Below, piece after piece: positions 25,966 through 34,465 of a stretch of 64,000 nt of DNA. Within the stretch, counting starts at the first letter, position 1; the number at the start of each line of letters is the position of its first letter. Source of the stretch: an uncultured Desulfuromonas sp. Its GTDB lineage: Bacteria; Desulfobacterota; Desulfuromonadia; Desulfuromonadales; Desulfuromonadaceae. The translations under genes and the position numbers were made by a program. The stretch is taken from NCBI RefSeq assembly GCF_963666745.1, contig NZ_OY762961.1, positions 670,001 to 734,000 of the forward strand, written 5' to 3'. The notes beneath the pieces were generated by a model. That model had not been told where the DNA came from and did no database searches. It worked only from the letters and a program-made list of their open reading frames with translations.

Positions 25966-27858
25966 CTATTTTTCATAATACCATTCGTATGTTTTGTCGC
26001 CCATCAGCATCGTGGCTTTTATTTTGCCATCGCTGTTCAGATGTAATGCGATCTGGGAGTTGTTCATTTCCATGGTGGCATTGGCGGAGTCGAGGGGATT
26101 CCAGACGCCGTTTTCCTGCGTGCCATTGGCATCGGAGAGGACACGTCCATCTTGGCTGAGCGTGATGGTGGCTGCGCGATCTGCTTGATGGTGCCAGATG
26201 CCGAGAAAGGCGGACTCGGTAACGCTTTGAGGCGCAAGGTGTGTTTCTGCCGGTTGCTCTTGTGGCTGGGCGGGCTGGATGTACACCCATAGTTCATAGG
26301 CCCCATCATAGGCTTTGATGATGCCATAGAGGCAGCGGCCCTCTCCGCGATCTTTAAAGGTGAAATGAAGATGGCTGTTGTCTGCTCCCAAAAGTTCTGC
26401 GCTCTGAAGAGGAAGAATGTTGGTGTAGTTTTTCATGATTTCGACACGACCGAAACTGGTGTCGCGTTTATCATTTTTGATGATCTTGTAGTGGTAGACG
26501 ACCGCTTCATACCCCGTGATTTTTTCCTGTGACTTCTTATCGTTGTAGGGAGGAGTCTGCATCAGTACAAAATCCGCTGTGTCGTAATGATACCTTTGAC
26601 TGATCTGTGCGCCCGGCAGTGGTTTGATGAAGTCGATATCAATCATTGTCATGGCATCGCCACCACTGAGGCGATGTAATTCGACACGCCGGTTTTGCGC
26701 GCGGCCTTGTTCTGTGTTGTTGTCGGCGACGGGACGTTCTTCACCGAATCCACGTGCTTTGAGCTGCTGCGGAGCCGTTCCTTCGTTGATCAGAGCCTCG
26801 ACGACAGATTGCGCACGTCTTTGTGACAAGTCGTGATTGTAGCCATCATCCCCCTGATTGTCTGTATGGCCCTGAACTTCCAGAACCAGGTCATCATAAT
26901 GGCGCAGCAGTGAGGCTGCCGCCGTGATGGCCCGATCTGACTGAGGCTTGAGGGTTGCCTTGTCGGTATCGAAATAGATCCCTTCGAGAGTCACTTTGCC
27001 TTTGGCGTCGAGTTCTGCTTTTAATTTGTCTGGAGACAGGATCAGGGTCTGCTGGAAGGCTTCGCTTTCAACGACATCAAGATTGAATGAATTATCGTAG
27101 CCCGTCGCCAGGCCGACATACTGTTTGCCGTTCAGGTCTAACTCGAAGACAAAGCCGTTACCGTCGTCATCGGAATGGATGGTTGCTCCGCGGTTTTTAA
27201 GCAGGTCACGGTAGTTGTGGGTGGCTCGGAAACGTAGGCTGTTGTTTTTTGTGTATTTATCGAGACCGTATTCAATTCGCCAGTAGCGCCCTTGAGCGGG
27301 AAATGTCTTTTTGGCGACGCGGAAGATTTGTTCGTCGTAGTTTTTGTAGACCAGGCGTTTGATCGCAGCGCCCTGTATCAGAGGTGTCAACGGCATCAGG
27401 GGAGCGTCCGTGCCTTTCAGGGCCAGCTTTTTGTTTAAAGGCCATTGGCGGGCGTCCAGCGTGATAAACGGTGTGTAGGCTGTGGCTACGAGTTCTTTCA
27501 GTGTTGCGCTATTGGCATAGCTGGCCAGCTGCACGGTGTATTCATCGCCTTCGTGTTCGAATTCAATAACTCCGAAACGGTCAAACTGCACGGATGGGTC
27601 TTGAAGTGTTGTGAGGATGTTTTGCTGTAACAAGGCGTTGCGCTGTTTGGAATCGAGTTTGTCCTTGAAGGTGTATTTTGTTTCCCGATACAGCCCGTAG
27701 CGATTTTTTTTGCCGACTTTTAGCTGGTAGTAATCGATCTGCTTTGTTTCTTTTTTGGTGACGTTGTCAAAGGTGACATCAAAGGCAGGGCAGGATACGG
27801 ATAAAACACCCAGCAAAAAAAAGATGGTTGTAGCGCAGCGCAATATCAGGGCTCTCAT
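25966..27858 (-). CDS. OmpA-family peptidoglycan-binding envelope protein
   Basis: Protein of 630 residues. AAGGA precedes the ATG. The signal peptide ends around SCPA/FDV (residue 25). Residues 30-280 form two alpha/beta parts that I cannot name. An OmpA C-terminal-like domain sits in the middle, about 288-400: GIYFDTDKATLKPQSDRAI, then GHTDNQGDDGYNHDLSQRRA and GFGEERPVADN, ending QNRRVELH. The Asp of the HTDN segment and the Arg of NRRVE are the residues that grip diaminopimelate. About 230 further residues follow, which is unusual since the domain is normally C-terminal; their last part, GIWHHQADRAATITLSQDGR, looks like a lipocalin-like or DUF-type beta domain. Probably periplasmic. Confidence 0.8.
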   Translation of the reverse strand: MRALILRCATTIFFLLGVLSVSCPAFDVTFDNVTKKETKQIDYYQLKVGKKNRYGLYRETKYTFKDKLDSKQRNALLQQNILTTLQDPSVQFDRFGVIEFEHEGDEYTVQLASYANSATLKELVATAYTPFITLDARQWPLNKKLALKGTDAPLMPLTPLIQGAAIKRLVYKNYDEQIFRVAKKTFPAQGRYWRIEYGLDKYTKNNSLRFRATHNYRDLLKNRGATIHSDDDGNGFVFELDLNGKQYVGLATGYDNSFNLDVVESEAFQQTLILSPDKLKAELDAKGKVTLEGIYFDTDKATLKPQSDRAITAAASLLRHYDDLVLEVQGHTDNQGDDGYNHDLSQRRAQSVVEALINEGTAPQQLKARGFGEERPVADNNTEQGRAQNRRVELHRLSGGDAMTMIDIDFIKPLPGAQISQRYHYDTADFVLMQTPPYNDKKSQEKITGYEAVVYHYKIIKNDKRDTSFGRVEIMKNYTNILPLQSAELLGADNSHLHFTFKDRGEGRCLYGIIKAYDGAYELWVYIQPAQPQEQPAETHLAPQSVTESAFLGIWHHQADRAATITLSQDGRVLSDANGTQENGVWNPLDSANATMEMNNSQIALHLNSDGKIKATMLMGDKTYEWYYEK

Positions 27859-28030
27859 TGGTTATTCCTTTCCATGGAGCCCATACCTTACCATAGAGAT
27901 TTTTTATGATAAAAAGAAAATAAAAGATTGCCCTAGGAAAGCGCTCTCCCTGAAAATAAAAAGTAAATTCACGAGGATAAGTCTTTACTGTTTTACTTCT
28001 TTAAACGAACAGATCGATTAGCACGTTGCG

Positions 28031-29989
28031 TTATTCGTTGCTGATGACCACACAGTCGCGACCTTTTTCTTTTGCGACATAGACCCCTTGGTCGGCTCTG
28101 TCAATAAGGGCAGACGGCTGTTCATTTTTGCGATATTCAGCGACGCCAATGCTGAGTGTTACTTTCAGAGATTCACCGCTACTGAGGTTGATTTCATTTT
28201 CTTTTATTCCTGTTCTGATCCGTTCAGCAAGGTGAAAAGCGTTTTCGCAGTTCGTCTCAGGCAGGAGGACGCAAAATTCTTCTCCGCCGTAGCGAGCGAG
28301 AATGTCGGTGTCGCGCAGCATGGTCTTGGCTTTTTCTGTCGTTTGCCTCAGGACCTCGTCACCTGCCGCATGTCCATAAGTATCGTTCACCGCCTTAAAG
28401 TGATCCAGGTCGTAAAAGATGACACTGAAGGGTGTCTGGTATCTTTTGGCCAGGTGACAGAGTTGCTCGGCGTGAGCAAATAGCTGTCGCCTGTTGGTGG
28501 CTCCGGTGAGTTCGTCGGTGGTGGCAAGCCGCTCCAGTTTCTGCTGTAGCAGAATCATGTTGGTGATGTCCTGAATCGTGCCGACCATGCCGATGGCAAG
28601 CCCCTGTTTGTCTTGGCGGATCTCACCCTGTTCGCGGACATATTTGGTCTGTCCTTGCGAATCGATAATGCGATGCTCTGTTTCGTAGGCCGTCAATTGT
28701 TCCATGGCGGTATTGATCGCGGTATTGACGGATTCACGATCTTCCGGATGAATTTTATCAATAAAATATTTCAGGGTCGGTTGGTGGGCGTTGGGCGTAT
28801 CTCCCATGATTCTGAATACCTCATCTGACCATGTGAGTTCATTGCTTTGGGCATCCCAGCTCCAACTGCCTAAATGAGCCATCTCTTGGGCATGGTCGAG
28901 ATCGCGGTGGCTCTCATCCAGTTTTTTAATCATGCGGTTGAAGGTTCGCGTCATGATAGAGAGTTCTCCACTGCTCCTGGCGGCAAAAAGACGCTCTTTG
29001 CCCTTTTTAGACGGGAGTGATGCCAAGTGATCAGTAAATGAAAACAGTGGCTTAAAGATGAGTTGCAAGGTGAAGACTGTGAAGATAAATACAGCTAGAA
29101 GCGCTCCTCCCATAAAAAGCCAGATAAGGCGACGAGAAGCGTTCAGGGGTTCCTCGAGTTCGGATAATGGATAGTTTGCTCCCAAAACCCAATCTATTGA
29201 GTCTAGCCTCTTGAAGGCGGAAACGGCTTTTAATCCCCGCGAGTTGGTGTTGACCTCGCAACTGTCTTTTCCTTCCATCGCGTGATCGAATAACAGATTT
29301 ACACCTATGGGCACATCATCCTGCATAATGCGCGAGCTGTCAGGGTGAACGATAATTGTCCTATTCATGCTCGCCAGGAAAAAATATCCATCTTTCCCTA
29401 GCTTTTGTTTAGGCAGCTTGCCTAAAAAGTTATTGCGCAACAGATCTAATGCGCCACTGAAAATGGCGACAAGATTGTTTTCTTCATCAAAAATTGGAAC
29501 CGTCATCATGATGGACGGATGATTGTCCTTTTGTGACGAAGAATAGGGGTTGGAGATGAAAGGCTGCCGACTTTTGATGGTCTGTTGGTAATAGTCGCGG
29601 AAACTGTAATCGCGACCTCTGCGTTGCGGTTTAAAAGGGGATTCGACGATTAGTACGCCCTCTGCATCGAAAATAAAGAGCCCTTTGTCAAACGTACTCA
29701 AAAGACCGCGACGGTCATTAAGCCACTGTTGTAACTTTTCGGGATTGGAAAGAGCGTGCTGAGGTAATACTGCAGAAACCGAAATAAGTGTTTGATGGGC
29801 GGAAAGGAGCTTGCCATCAATATTCATGGCATAGTTGGAAACTCGGTTGAAGAAGTCCGTCTTAAAGCGTTTTAAATATTCTTGATATAAAAAAGATGTT
29901 GTGAAGTAACCTAAAATCACAAATATGATAATAAAGAAAATGCCTAATTGTCCGGCAATTCTCGTTCTTATTTTATATGTTTGGTTCAA
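28031..29989 (-). CDS. dCache-HAMP-PAS-GGDEF diguanylate cyclase
   Basis: Protein of 652 residues. The start is TTG 29989 (MNQTYKIRTRIAG), chosen because GGAGG lies seven bases upstream. Membrane helices at about 14-36 and 290-312 flank a periplasmic double-Cache domain (GLFIFDAEGVLIVESPFK, RDYSFRDYYQQTIKSRQPFI). Then HAMP-like (about 313-370), PAS/PAC (about 385-485) and GGDEF (about 493-650). Active site RYGGEEFCVLLP is intact, with inhibitory site RDTD five residues before it. Expected to couple an external small-molecule signal, often an amino acid or carboxylate for this Cache type, to c-di-GMP. Monocistronic, facing away from a long AT-rich gap. Confidence 0.92.
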   Translation of the reverse strand: MNQTYKIRTRIAGQLGIFFIIIFVILGYFTTSFLYQEYLKRFKTDFFNRVSNYAMNIDGKLLSAHQTLISVSAVLPQHALSNPEKLQQWLNDRRGLLSTFDKGLFIFDAEGVLIVESPFKPQRRGRDYSFRDYYQQTIKSRQPFISNPYSSSQKDNHPSIMMTVPIFDEENNLVAIFSGALDLLRNNFLGKLPKQKLGKDGYFFLASMNRTIIVHPDSSRIMQDDVPIGVNLLFDHAMEGKDSCEVNTNSRGLKAVSAFKRLDSIDWVLGANYPLSELEEPLNASRRLIWLFMGGALLAVFIFTVFTLQLIFKPLFSFTDHLASLPSKKGKERLFAARSSGELSIMTRTFNRMIKKLDESHRDLDHAQEMAHLGSWSWDAQSNELTWSDEVFRIMGDTPNAHQPTLKYFIDKIHPEDRESVNTAINTAMEQLTAYETEHRIIDSQGQTKYVREQGEIRQDKQGLAIGMVGTIQDITNMILLQQKLERLATTDELTGATNRRQLFAHAEQLCHLAKRYQTPFSVIFYDLDHFKAVNDTYGHAAGDEVLRQTTEKAKTMLRDTDILARYGGEEFCVLLPETNCENAFHLAERIRTGIKENEINLSSGESLKVTLSIGVAEYRKNEQPSALIDRADQGVYVAKEKGRDCVVISNE

Positions 29990-30884
29990 TTAATGGCCTC
30001 CCTCTGTAGCAAAGGCACAATGGCCTCTGCTTCTAATGAATAGTATAGGGAGAAAAAAGAACGATTAAAAGAATGAAAATTCAAACGTCTAATGCCAGCA
30101 ACTAAAATGGCTGTTTTCTTGAGCGCTAGCAAGAATCACTTCGTTCCAATTTTAGCATTATGTGTTTGATGCAAGCTTCTGATCTTCTCTTCCAGTTTAT
30201 CAGGCTATTTTTATTGTACAGAGCCTTGAGAAAACTTTTCTAGCTGCTGAACGCTCTTTTTATTGGCGCGCCGGTTTCAATGTTTTTTCTCAAATGATTC
30301 TGGATGTAGATTCCTATCCTTTTCTTATACGTGTTTGGCGAATAACGATGGGATATTGTGTTTGATCGCATTAATTTTCACGCAGTTTTTTCTGTTTGCA
30401 ATTATTAATAATTGTGTAATTTATTTTTACTTCAGTATGCGTACATGTTAATGCGTTGTTTGTCTTTTTTGAGCCGATAAATTGTAGAAATCTTCATATT
30501 TACAGTAGTTTCTTTGAACTATTTGACTGGGTTATTTCGCCCTTTGTGTGGGGTATATCACATTTTTTGTTGTTTAATATAATGATTGGAATCTATTTTT
30601 ATCGATGTGTAAATAATTTGACAATTATAATCATATATGATTTTCGTTACATGGGTCCTTTATTTTCTGCTTGAGCTTTTATTGGCACAATTCATGTTTA
30701 AATCCGAAGAATGTTTTACCGGGCTTAAAAGAAGAGAAAAAACATTCTTTCTTTTGCGATCTGAGTAGGCCGAGTCAACGATTGTTAAAACGAAGGTCTC
30801 TTCTTGTCCTGTGTTTTCAGCGTAATAAGCCATTTGTGCCCCTGCTCATCATGGCCTGGATAATTTTCAGGTGAGGAGAACCAC
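29990..30884. other. AT-rich intergenic region with two inverted repeats
   Basis: About 895 bp between a minus-strand GGDEF gene and the plus-strand cytochrome gene. It holds TTCTTG-N8-CAAGAA at 30116-30135 and, closer to the cytochrome, AAGAATGTTTT (30707-30717) paired with AAAACATTCTT (30739-30749), an 11-bp perfect stem about 135 bp before the start codon. I looked for a c-di-GMP (GEMM) aptamer core and did not find one. Open frames here have no ribosome sites and atypical composition; none is called. Confidence 0.5.
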
Positions 30885-31985
30885 GTGAAATTGACTTGTT
30901 TTCCCTGGATGAAATCATATCTATCCGTTGCACTGGCAATGAATATCCTGCTGAGCCTGTTGTTCTCTTTTCCTGTCAGAGCTTCCGTAACCGGTCCCTG
31001 TTCCAATTGTCATACGATGCACAATACGCAGAATGGAACACCGCTCAGTGGTAGCGTCAATGAGACACTACTGGTTTCATCGTGCGTGGGTTGTCACACG
31101 TCTGCAGGACCTGAAACGATCATTGATTTAGGACCGACACGGGTGCCGATTGTTTTTAATACGACAGGCTATCCTGAAAAACCCTTGGCTGGGGGCAATT
31201 TCTATGATGTGGCAGCAGCGGGGGGCAATCATGACAGCCATGGTCATAACGTTTATGGGATCAGTCATGTCGACAATGAGCTGGGCCATGCGCCGATGGA
31301 CATGTGGGGAGCGGGCTGCACGAATGCCTGTCATAATTCACTGGCGATTCCTAAAAGCAGTATGCCTGGATACAATTTTAATGGCTGCCAGGGATGTCAT
31401 CAAAAGTATAAGCATCATGGTGACACGCTGGCTGATGGTGCTATGGAGACAGAGGGAAGTGGCTGGTATCGTTTTCTCGGTGGCCATGATGCCCGCTATG
31501 GTGGCCCTGATGTTTGGCCCACGGCCTATGTGGCCGGGATTGAGGATGCCGATTGGGAGCAGAATCCGGATTCTGGGCACAACCGCTATTATGAGGTTCT
31601 CAGAGGAACAAACGACTATACCTTCCTGATGAATACCCAGTCTATGAGCAGTTTTTGCCTGGGTTGCCATTATGCGGCCCATTTTCGAACAGAAGATACA
31701 ACCACTAACGTATGGATACGCCATCCAACGATGATACGTTTGCCGACGACCGGAGAATTTGCCGATTACAATCCCGAGACGGATTACGATGCGACAGTCC
31801 CGGTTGGCTGGTTGAATCCGACCAGCCCGGCACGCAATGATGCCATGGTCATGTGCCTGTCCTGTCATCGTGCTCATGGGAGCCAATATCCCGATATGCT
31901 GCGGTGGAATTACGTCGGCATGACGGCGGGTGGTGGGGACAGCAATGAGGGCTGTTTTAGGTGCCATTCCAGTAAGGATACTTAA
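30885..31985 (+). CDS. Exported multihaem c-type cytochrome (up to seven haems)
   Basis: Protein of 366 residues. GTG start, supported by GAGGAG seven bases upstream; an ATG at 30909 would shorten only the signal peptide, whose cleavage is near residue 35 (VRA/SVTG). Haem motifs: CSNCH, CVGCH, CTNACH (a CX3CH form), CQGCH, CLGCH, CLSCH, CFRCH, giving six standard and one expanded site, plus extra His (HTMHN, KYKHHGD, HYAAHF) that could be distal ligands. Many Gly/Asp/His-rich loops. Probably periplasmic or extracellular electron transfer. Single gene with its own terminator at 32058. It resembles doubled-CXXCH cytochromes of metal-reducing bacteria, but I cannot name an orthologue. Confidence 0.88.
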   Translation: MKLTCFPWMKSYLSVALAMNILLSLLFSFPVRASVTGPCSNCHTMHNTQNGTPLSGSVNETLLVSSCVGCHTSAGPETIIDLGPTRVPIVFNTTGYPEKPLAGGNFYDVAAAGGNHDSHGHNVYGISHVDNELGHAPMDMWGAGCTNACHNSLAIPKSSMPGYNFNGCQGCHQKYKHHGDTLADGAMETEGSGWYRFLGGHDARYGGPDVWPTAYVAGIEDADWEQNPDSGHNRYYEVLRGTNDYTFLMNTQSMSSFCLGCHYAAHFRTEDTTTNVWIRHPTMIRLPTTGEFADYNPETDYDATVPVGWLNPTSPARNDAMVMCLSCHRAHGSQYPDMLRWNYVGMTAGGGDSNEGCFRCHSSKDT

Positions 31986-32057
31986 GCGGTTTTTTATTTG
32001 ACGAATGATGAGGCGTTGAGCGAGGGAACTATTTTTGTCTAGGATATTTAGCGGGGC

Positions 32058-32088
32058 AGGGCCTTTCCCCTAGACGGAAAGGCCCTTT
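32058..32088. terminator. Bidirectional terminator
   Basis: AGGGCCTTTCC (32058-32068) pairs perfectly with GGAAAGGCCCT (32076-32086), seven-base loop. It sits between the convergent cytochrome and enoyl-CoA hydratase genes and can serve both strands, though T-runs are short. Confidence 0.75.
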
Positions 32089-32102
32089 AGCCGAAGCTGA
32101 TG

Positions 32103-32882
32103 CTATATCGATTTCTTTTCGTAGAAGGCAGCCAGCCGTTCTCGCGCCTCGCTGAAATCTCCCAGATTCGAATAGCCATTGATTGTTTCTAAGCGCAGCG
32201 CATCATCCAGAGAGCGACCGACAATATCAAAAATCGTTTCTTTGGCGGAGCGAACCGCTTGCTGGCTGTTTTTCAAAATCATTTCGGCATAAGATTGCGC
32301 GGTGGCCATCAACTCTTCCGGCGCCACAACCGTGCTCACCAACCCTAAACGCAGCGCTTCATCCGCTGAAACCTCACGCCCGGTCAAAGTCAGTTCCAGA
32401 GCCGTCGCCATACCCGCGATGGACACGAGCCGCACCAGTCCGCCATCGCCCTGATGCAAACCATAGCGCACTTCAAAGACACCGAATTTGGCCCGTTGTG
32501 AGGCAATGCGAATATCGCAAGCTAAGGCCAATTCAAAGCCACCGCCAATGGCGTGTCCATTGATCGCGGCAATAATCGGCTTATAGATGCGATGCTGCCC
32601 TCTGGTAATGCCACCGGCAATTCCTTTGGCGACATTGTCTCGTGGCGCCAGCATCGAGGCTTTTTCCCATTTCGGGATAAAGGTCTTGAGGTCGGCACCG
32701 GCGCAAAAAGACTTGCCTGAGCCGGTGACGATGGCAACGTCAACGGCTGGATCTGTGTTGAAGTCGTTCCAGATCGTCCACAATTCATCATTGAGAGCAT
32801 CATCCAGAGCGTTGAGGGCTTCAGGGCGATTCAGCGTGATGGTGGCAATTCGATCTTTCTTTTCATAGATGACATTGCTCAT
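32103..32882 (-). CDS. Enoyl-CoA hydratase/isomerase (crotonase) family protein
   Basis: Protein of 259 residues with AAGGA before the ATG. Crotonase fold throughout: ITLNRPEALNALD, SGKSFCAGADLKTFIPKW (first oxyanion-hole region, AGADL), then AAINGHAIGGGFELALACDIR (second oxyanion Gly) and GREVSADEALRLGLVSTVV. At the usual catalytic glutamate positions I see EVRYGLHQGDGG rather than the ExxxGxxPGxGG pattern of classical hydratases: Pro is replaced by Gln. The activity may be an isomerase or hydrolase rather than standard beta-oxidation hydratase. No other fatty-acid oxidation genes adjoin it. Confidence 0.88.
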   Translation of the reverse strand: MSNVIYEKKDRIATITLNRPEALNALDDALNDELWTIWNDFNTDPAVDVAIVTGSGKSFCAGADLKTFIPKWEKASMLAPRDNVAKGIAGGITRGQHRIYKPIIAAINGHAIGGGFELALACDIRIASQRAKFGVFEVRYGLHQGDGGLVRLVSIAGMATALELTLTGREVSADEALRLGLVSTVVAPEELMATAQSYAEMILKNSQQAVRSAKETIFDIVGRSLDDALRLETINGYSNLGDFSEARERLAAFYEKKSI

Positions 32883-32955
32883 GGCGTATTCCTTTTTGGA
32901 CGAAATGGTGGGAAGGGCGGCTGACTACCAGAACAGCTGCCATTGATGATTAATT

Positions 32956-34227
32956 TTAAACCGCCGTCACTGGATATTCAGAAAGTGTTATCGGTGAAAC
33001 GGCATATTGAATTTCTATTTTTCCCTCCGAGCTAATCCTGATCATGCCCAGGTCGGTCAACTTCTCCAGATCCCGTTTCATCGTCCGATTGGTCAGTTTG
33101 AGATAGAGCGAACGGTACCAGGGTTCTGCTTTTAGTTCCTCATATCTGAACCGTTTGGCAGTGGCTTCGAGCTGACTCAGAATCGTGAACTGTCTTGAAT
33201 TGATCTCTTTTGACTCATGGAGTTGATTGATCTGAAACTTGTATAACAGCATGGAAATGATGTTATTCGCTCGGTCATGAAGTCTGTTGATGGTACTGAG
33301 AAAACCATTGAGATGAAAACGGACGAACTCCGTATTGGGATACTCTTCCTTTTCTTTTGCCAGCTTGCGACAGTGGTTGAATAAGGCAAAGTATTCGTCG
33401 AGATGGTCGAGATAATAGCGGGAAATCGCGTACGGTGCATATTGGTAGCGCGCACATTGTAGCGTGAGCGCCTCAATGACTCTGCCGGTACGGCCATTTC
33501 CGTCCCAAAAGGGATGGATCAGTTCGAGATAGTAATGGAGTAGAGGAGCACGTAACAACGGGGGCAGTTCCATGACCGCATCGCTATTGGCCCAGGCGAC
33601 AAAGGCCTGCATAATGAGGGCGATATCTTCAACGCATTTTGGTGGCGTGTACACACCGCCATGCTGTGCATCGCCAACCTGGGTTTTTCTGGTTTTGGGA
33701 TTGTTGCGATAAGTTCCCGGTGTGTTGTCTTCATGGGTCAGACCAGCAGTTATACACTGATGGAGATCTGTAATCATTTCTTCGGATATCGCAATTTTCA
33801 ATATTCCCTGAACTTGACCTTCTTCCTGCTGATTTTCATCCAGAAAGTTATTGAAAGAAAAGTCTGCAAATTGAGCGGCAAGCTCATAAGCCCCTTTGAG
33901 ATTAGTTACCCGCCTTTGGGCTTCGGTTTTGACGTCTTCAGGCTTTAGATCGATGGCAACTTGGGTTTGGATTTCATCCAGCTCACCGCCTTCGATGCTG
34001 TTGGTGCTGTGGACCGAGGTGACCAAGGTCAGACGTTCCAGCTCGTTTGCGATATCACCGACTTTGGGCATGCTGGCGAAACGTGCATACGCCTCTTGGG
34101 CGCGAATATAGGGTAGTTCAAGCGCATTGAAATCGAGGCCGATTTGAAAGACAAAAATTCCGGAACGATGGGTTTCAACCCTTAAGGTCCCATTTTTATC
34201 CGGGATAAATGTCTGCTGTTTTGTCAT
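32956..34227 (-). CDS. Fic-domain AMP-transferase-type protein with C-terminal winged helix
   Basis: Protein of 423 residues. The Fic core motif HPFWDGNGRTGR is complete at about 238-249, so nucleotide transfer (usually AMPylation) is expected. Upstream, TNSIEG at 75-80 fits the autoinhibitory (S/T)xxxE(G/N) helix, which makes this a class II Fic that can be self-restrained. The C-terminal 100 residues (RQFTILSQLEATAKRFRYEELKAE, then KLTDLGMIRI) read as a winged helix, found in the Fic/DUF4172-like group and often linked to autoregulation. No antitoxin gene lies beside it. The start has a poor ribosome site. Three TGTCCAT copies lie just upstream. Confidence 0.9.
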   Translation of the reverse strand: MTKQQTFIPDKNGTLRVETHRSGIFVFQIGLDFNALELPYIRAQEAYARFASMPKVGDIANELERLTLVTSVHSTNSIEGGELDEIQTQVAIDLKPEDVKTEAQRRVTNLKGAYELAAQFADFSFNNFLDENQQEEGQVQGILKIAISEEMITDLHQCITAGLTHEDNTPGTYRNNPKTRKTQVGDAQHGGVYTPPKCVEDIALIMQAFVAWANSDAVMELPPLLRAPLLHYYLELIHPFWDGNGRTGRVIEALTLQCARYQYAPYAISRYYLDHLDEYFALFNHCRKLAKEKEEYPNTEFVRFHLNGFLSTINRLHDRANNIISMLLYKFQINQLHESKEINSRQFTILSQLEATAKRFRYEELKAEPWYRSLYLKLTNRTMKRDLEKLTDLGMIRISSEGKIEIQYAVSPITLSEYPVTAV

Positions 34228-34233
34228 TTGTTT

Positions 34234-34307
34234 TGTCCATGTAAAATTGTTTTATATCAAGTTGTTATTGGTTTTTTCGACAAAAAAATGTCCATTGTTA
34301 TGTCCAT
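34234..34307. promoter_or_regulatory. Three TGTCCAT direct repeats upstream of fic
   Basis: Copies at 34234-34240, 34289-34295 and 34301-34307, all in the plus orientation, within 80 bp of the fic start. They may be an operator for the winged-helix domain of the Fic protein. No proof. Confidence 0.35.
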
Positions 34308-34465
34308 CATGTGTACCATCGTTGACGCGATTACGCAACCTGTGAAAGTTTTCGGACATAGGCAGAGCATGTGTCCTGAAGTTGAGTCGGGGATATGTCT
34401 GTCGCGAAACCTGTTCAACTTCGTTATACTCGCCGTCGTTAACCTTTGATGAAACGACGAATTGT

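Noticed and set aside
30263-30874. Three short plus-strand frames before the cytochrome gene
   Set aside because: AT-rich, no ribosome sites, no signals beyond chance hydrophobic stretches.
30660-30884. c-di-GMP (GEMM) riboswitch before the multihaem cytochrome
   Set aside because: Such switches are common in this position in related bacteria, but the conserved aptamer core is absent here.
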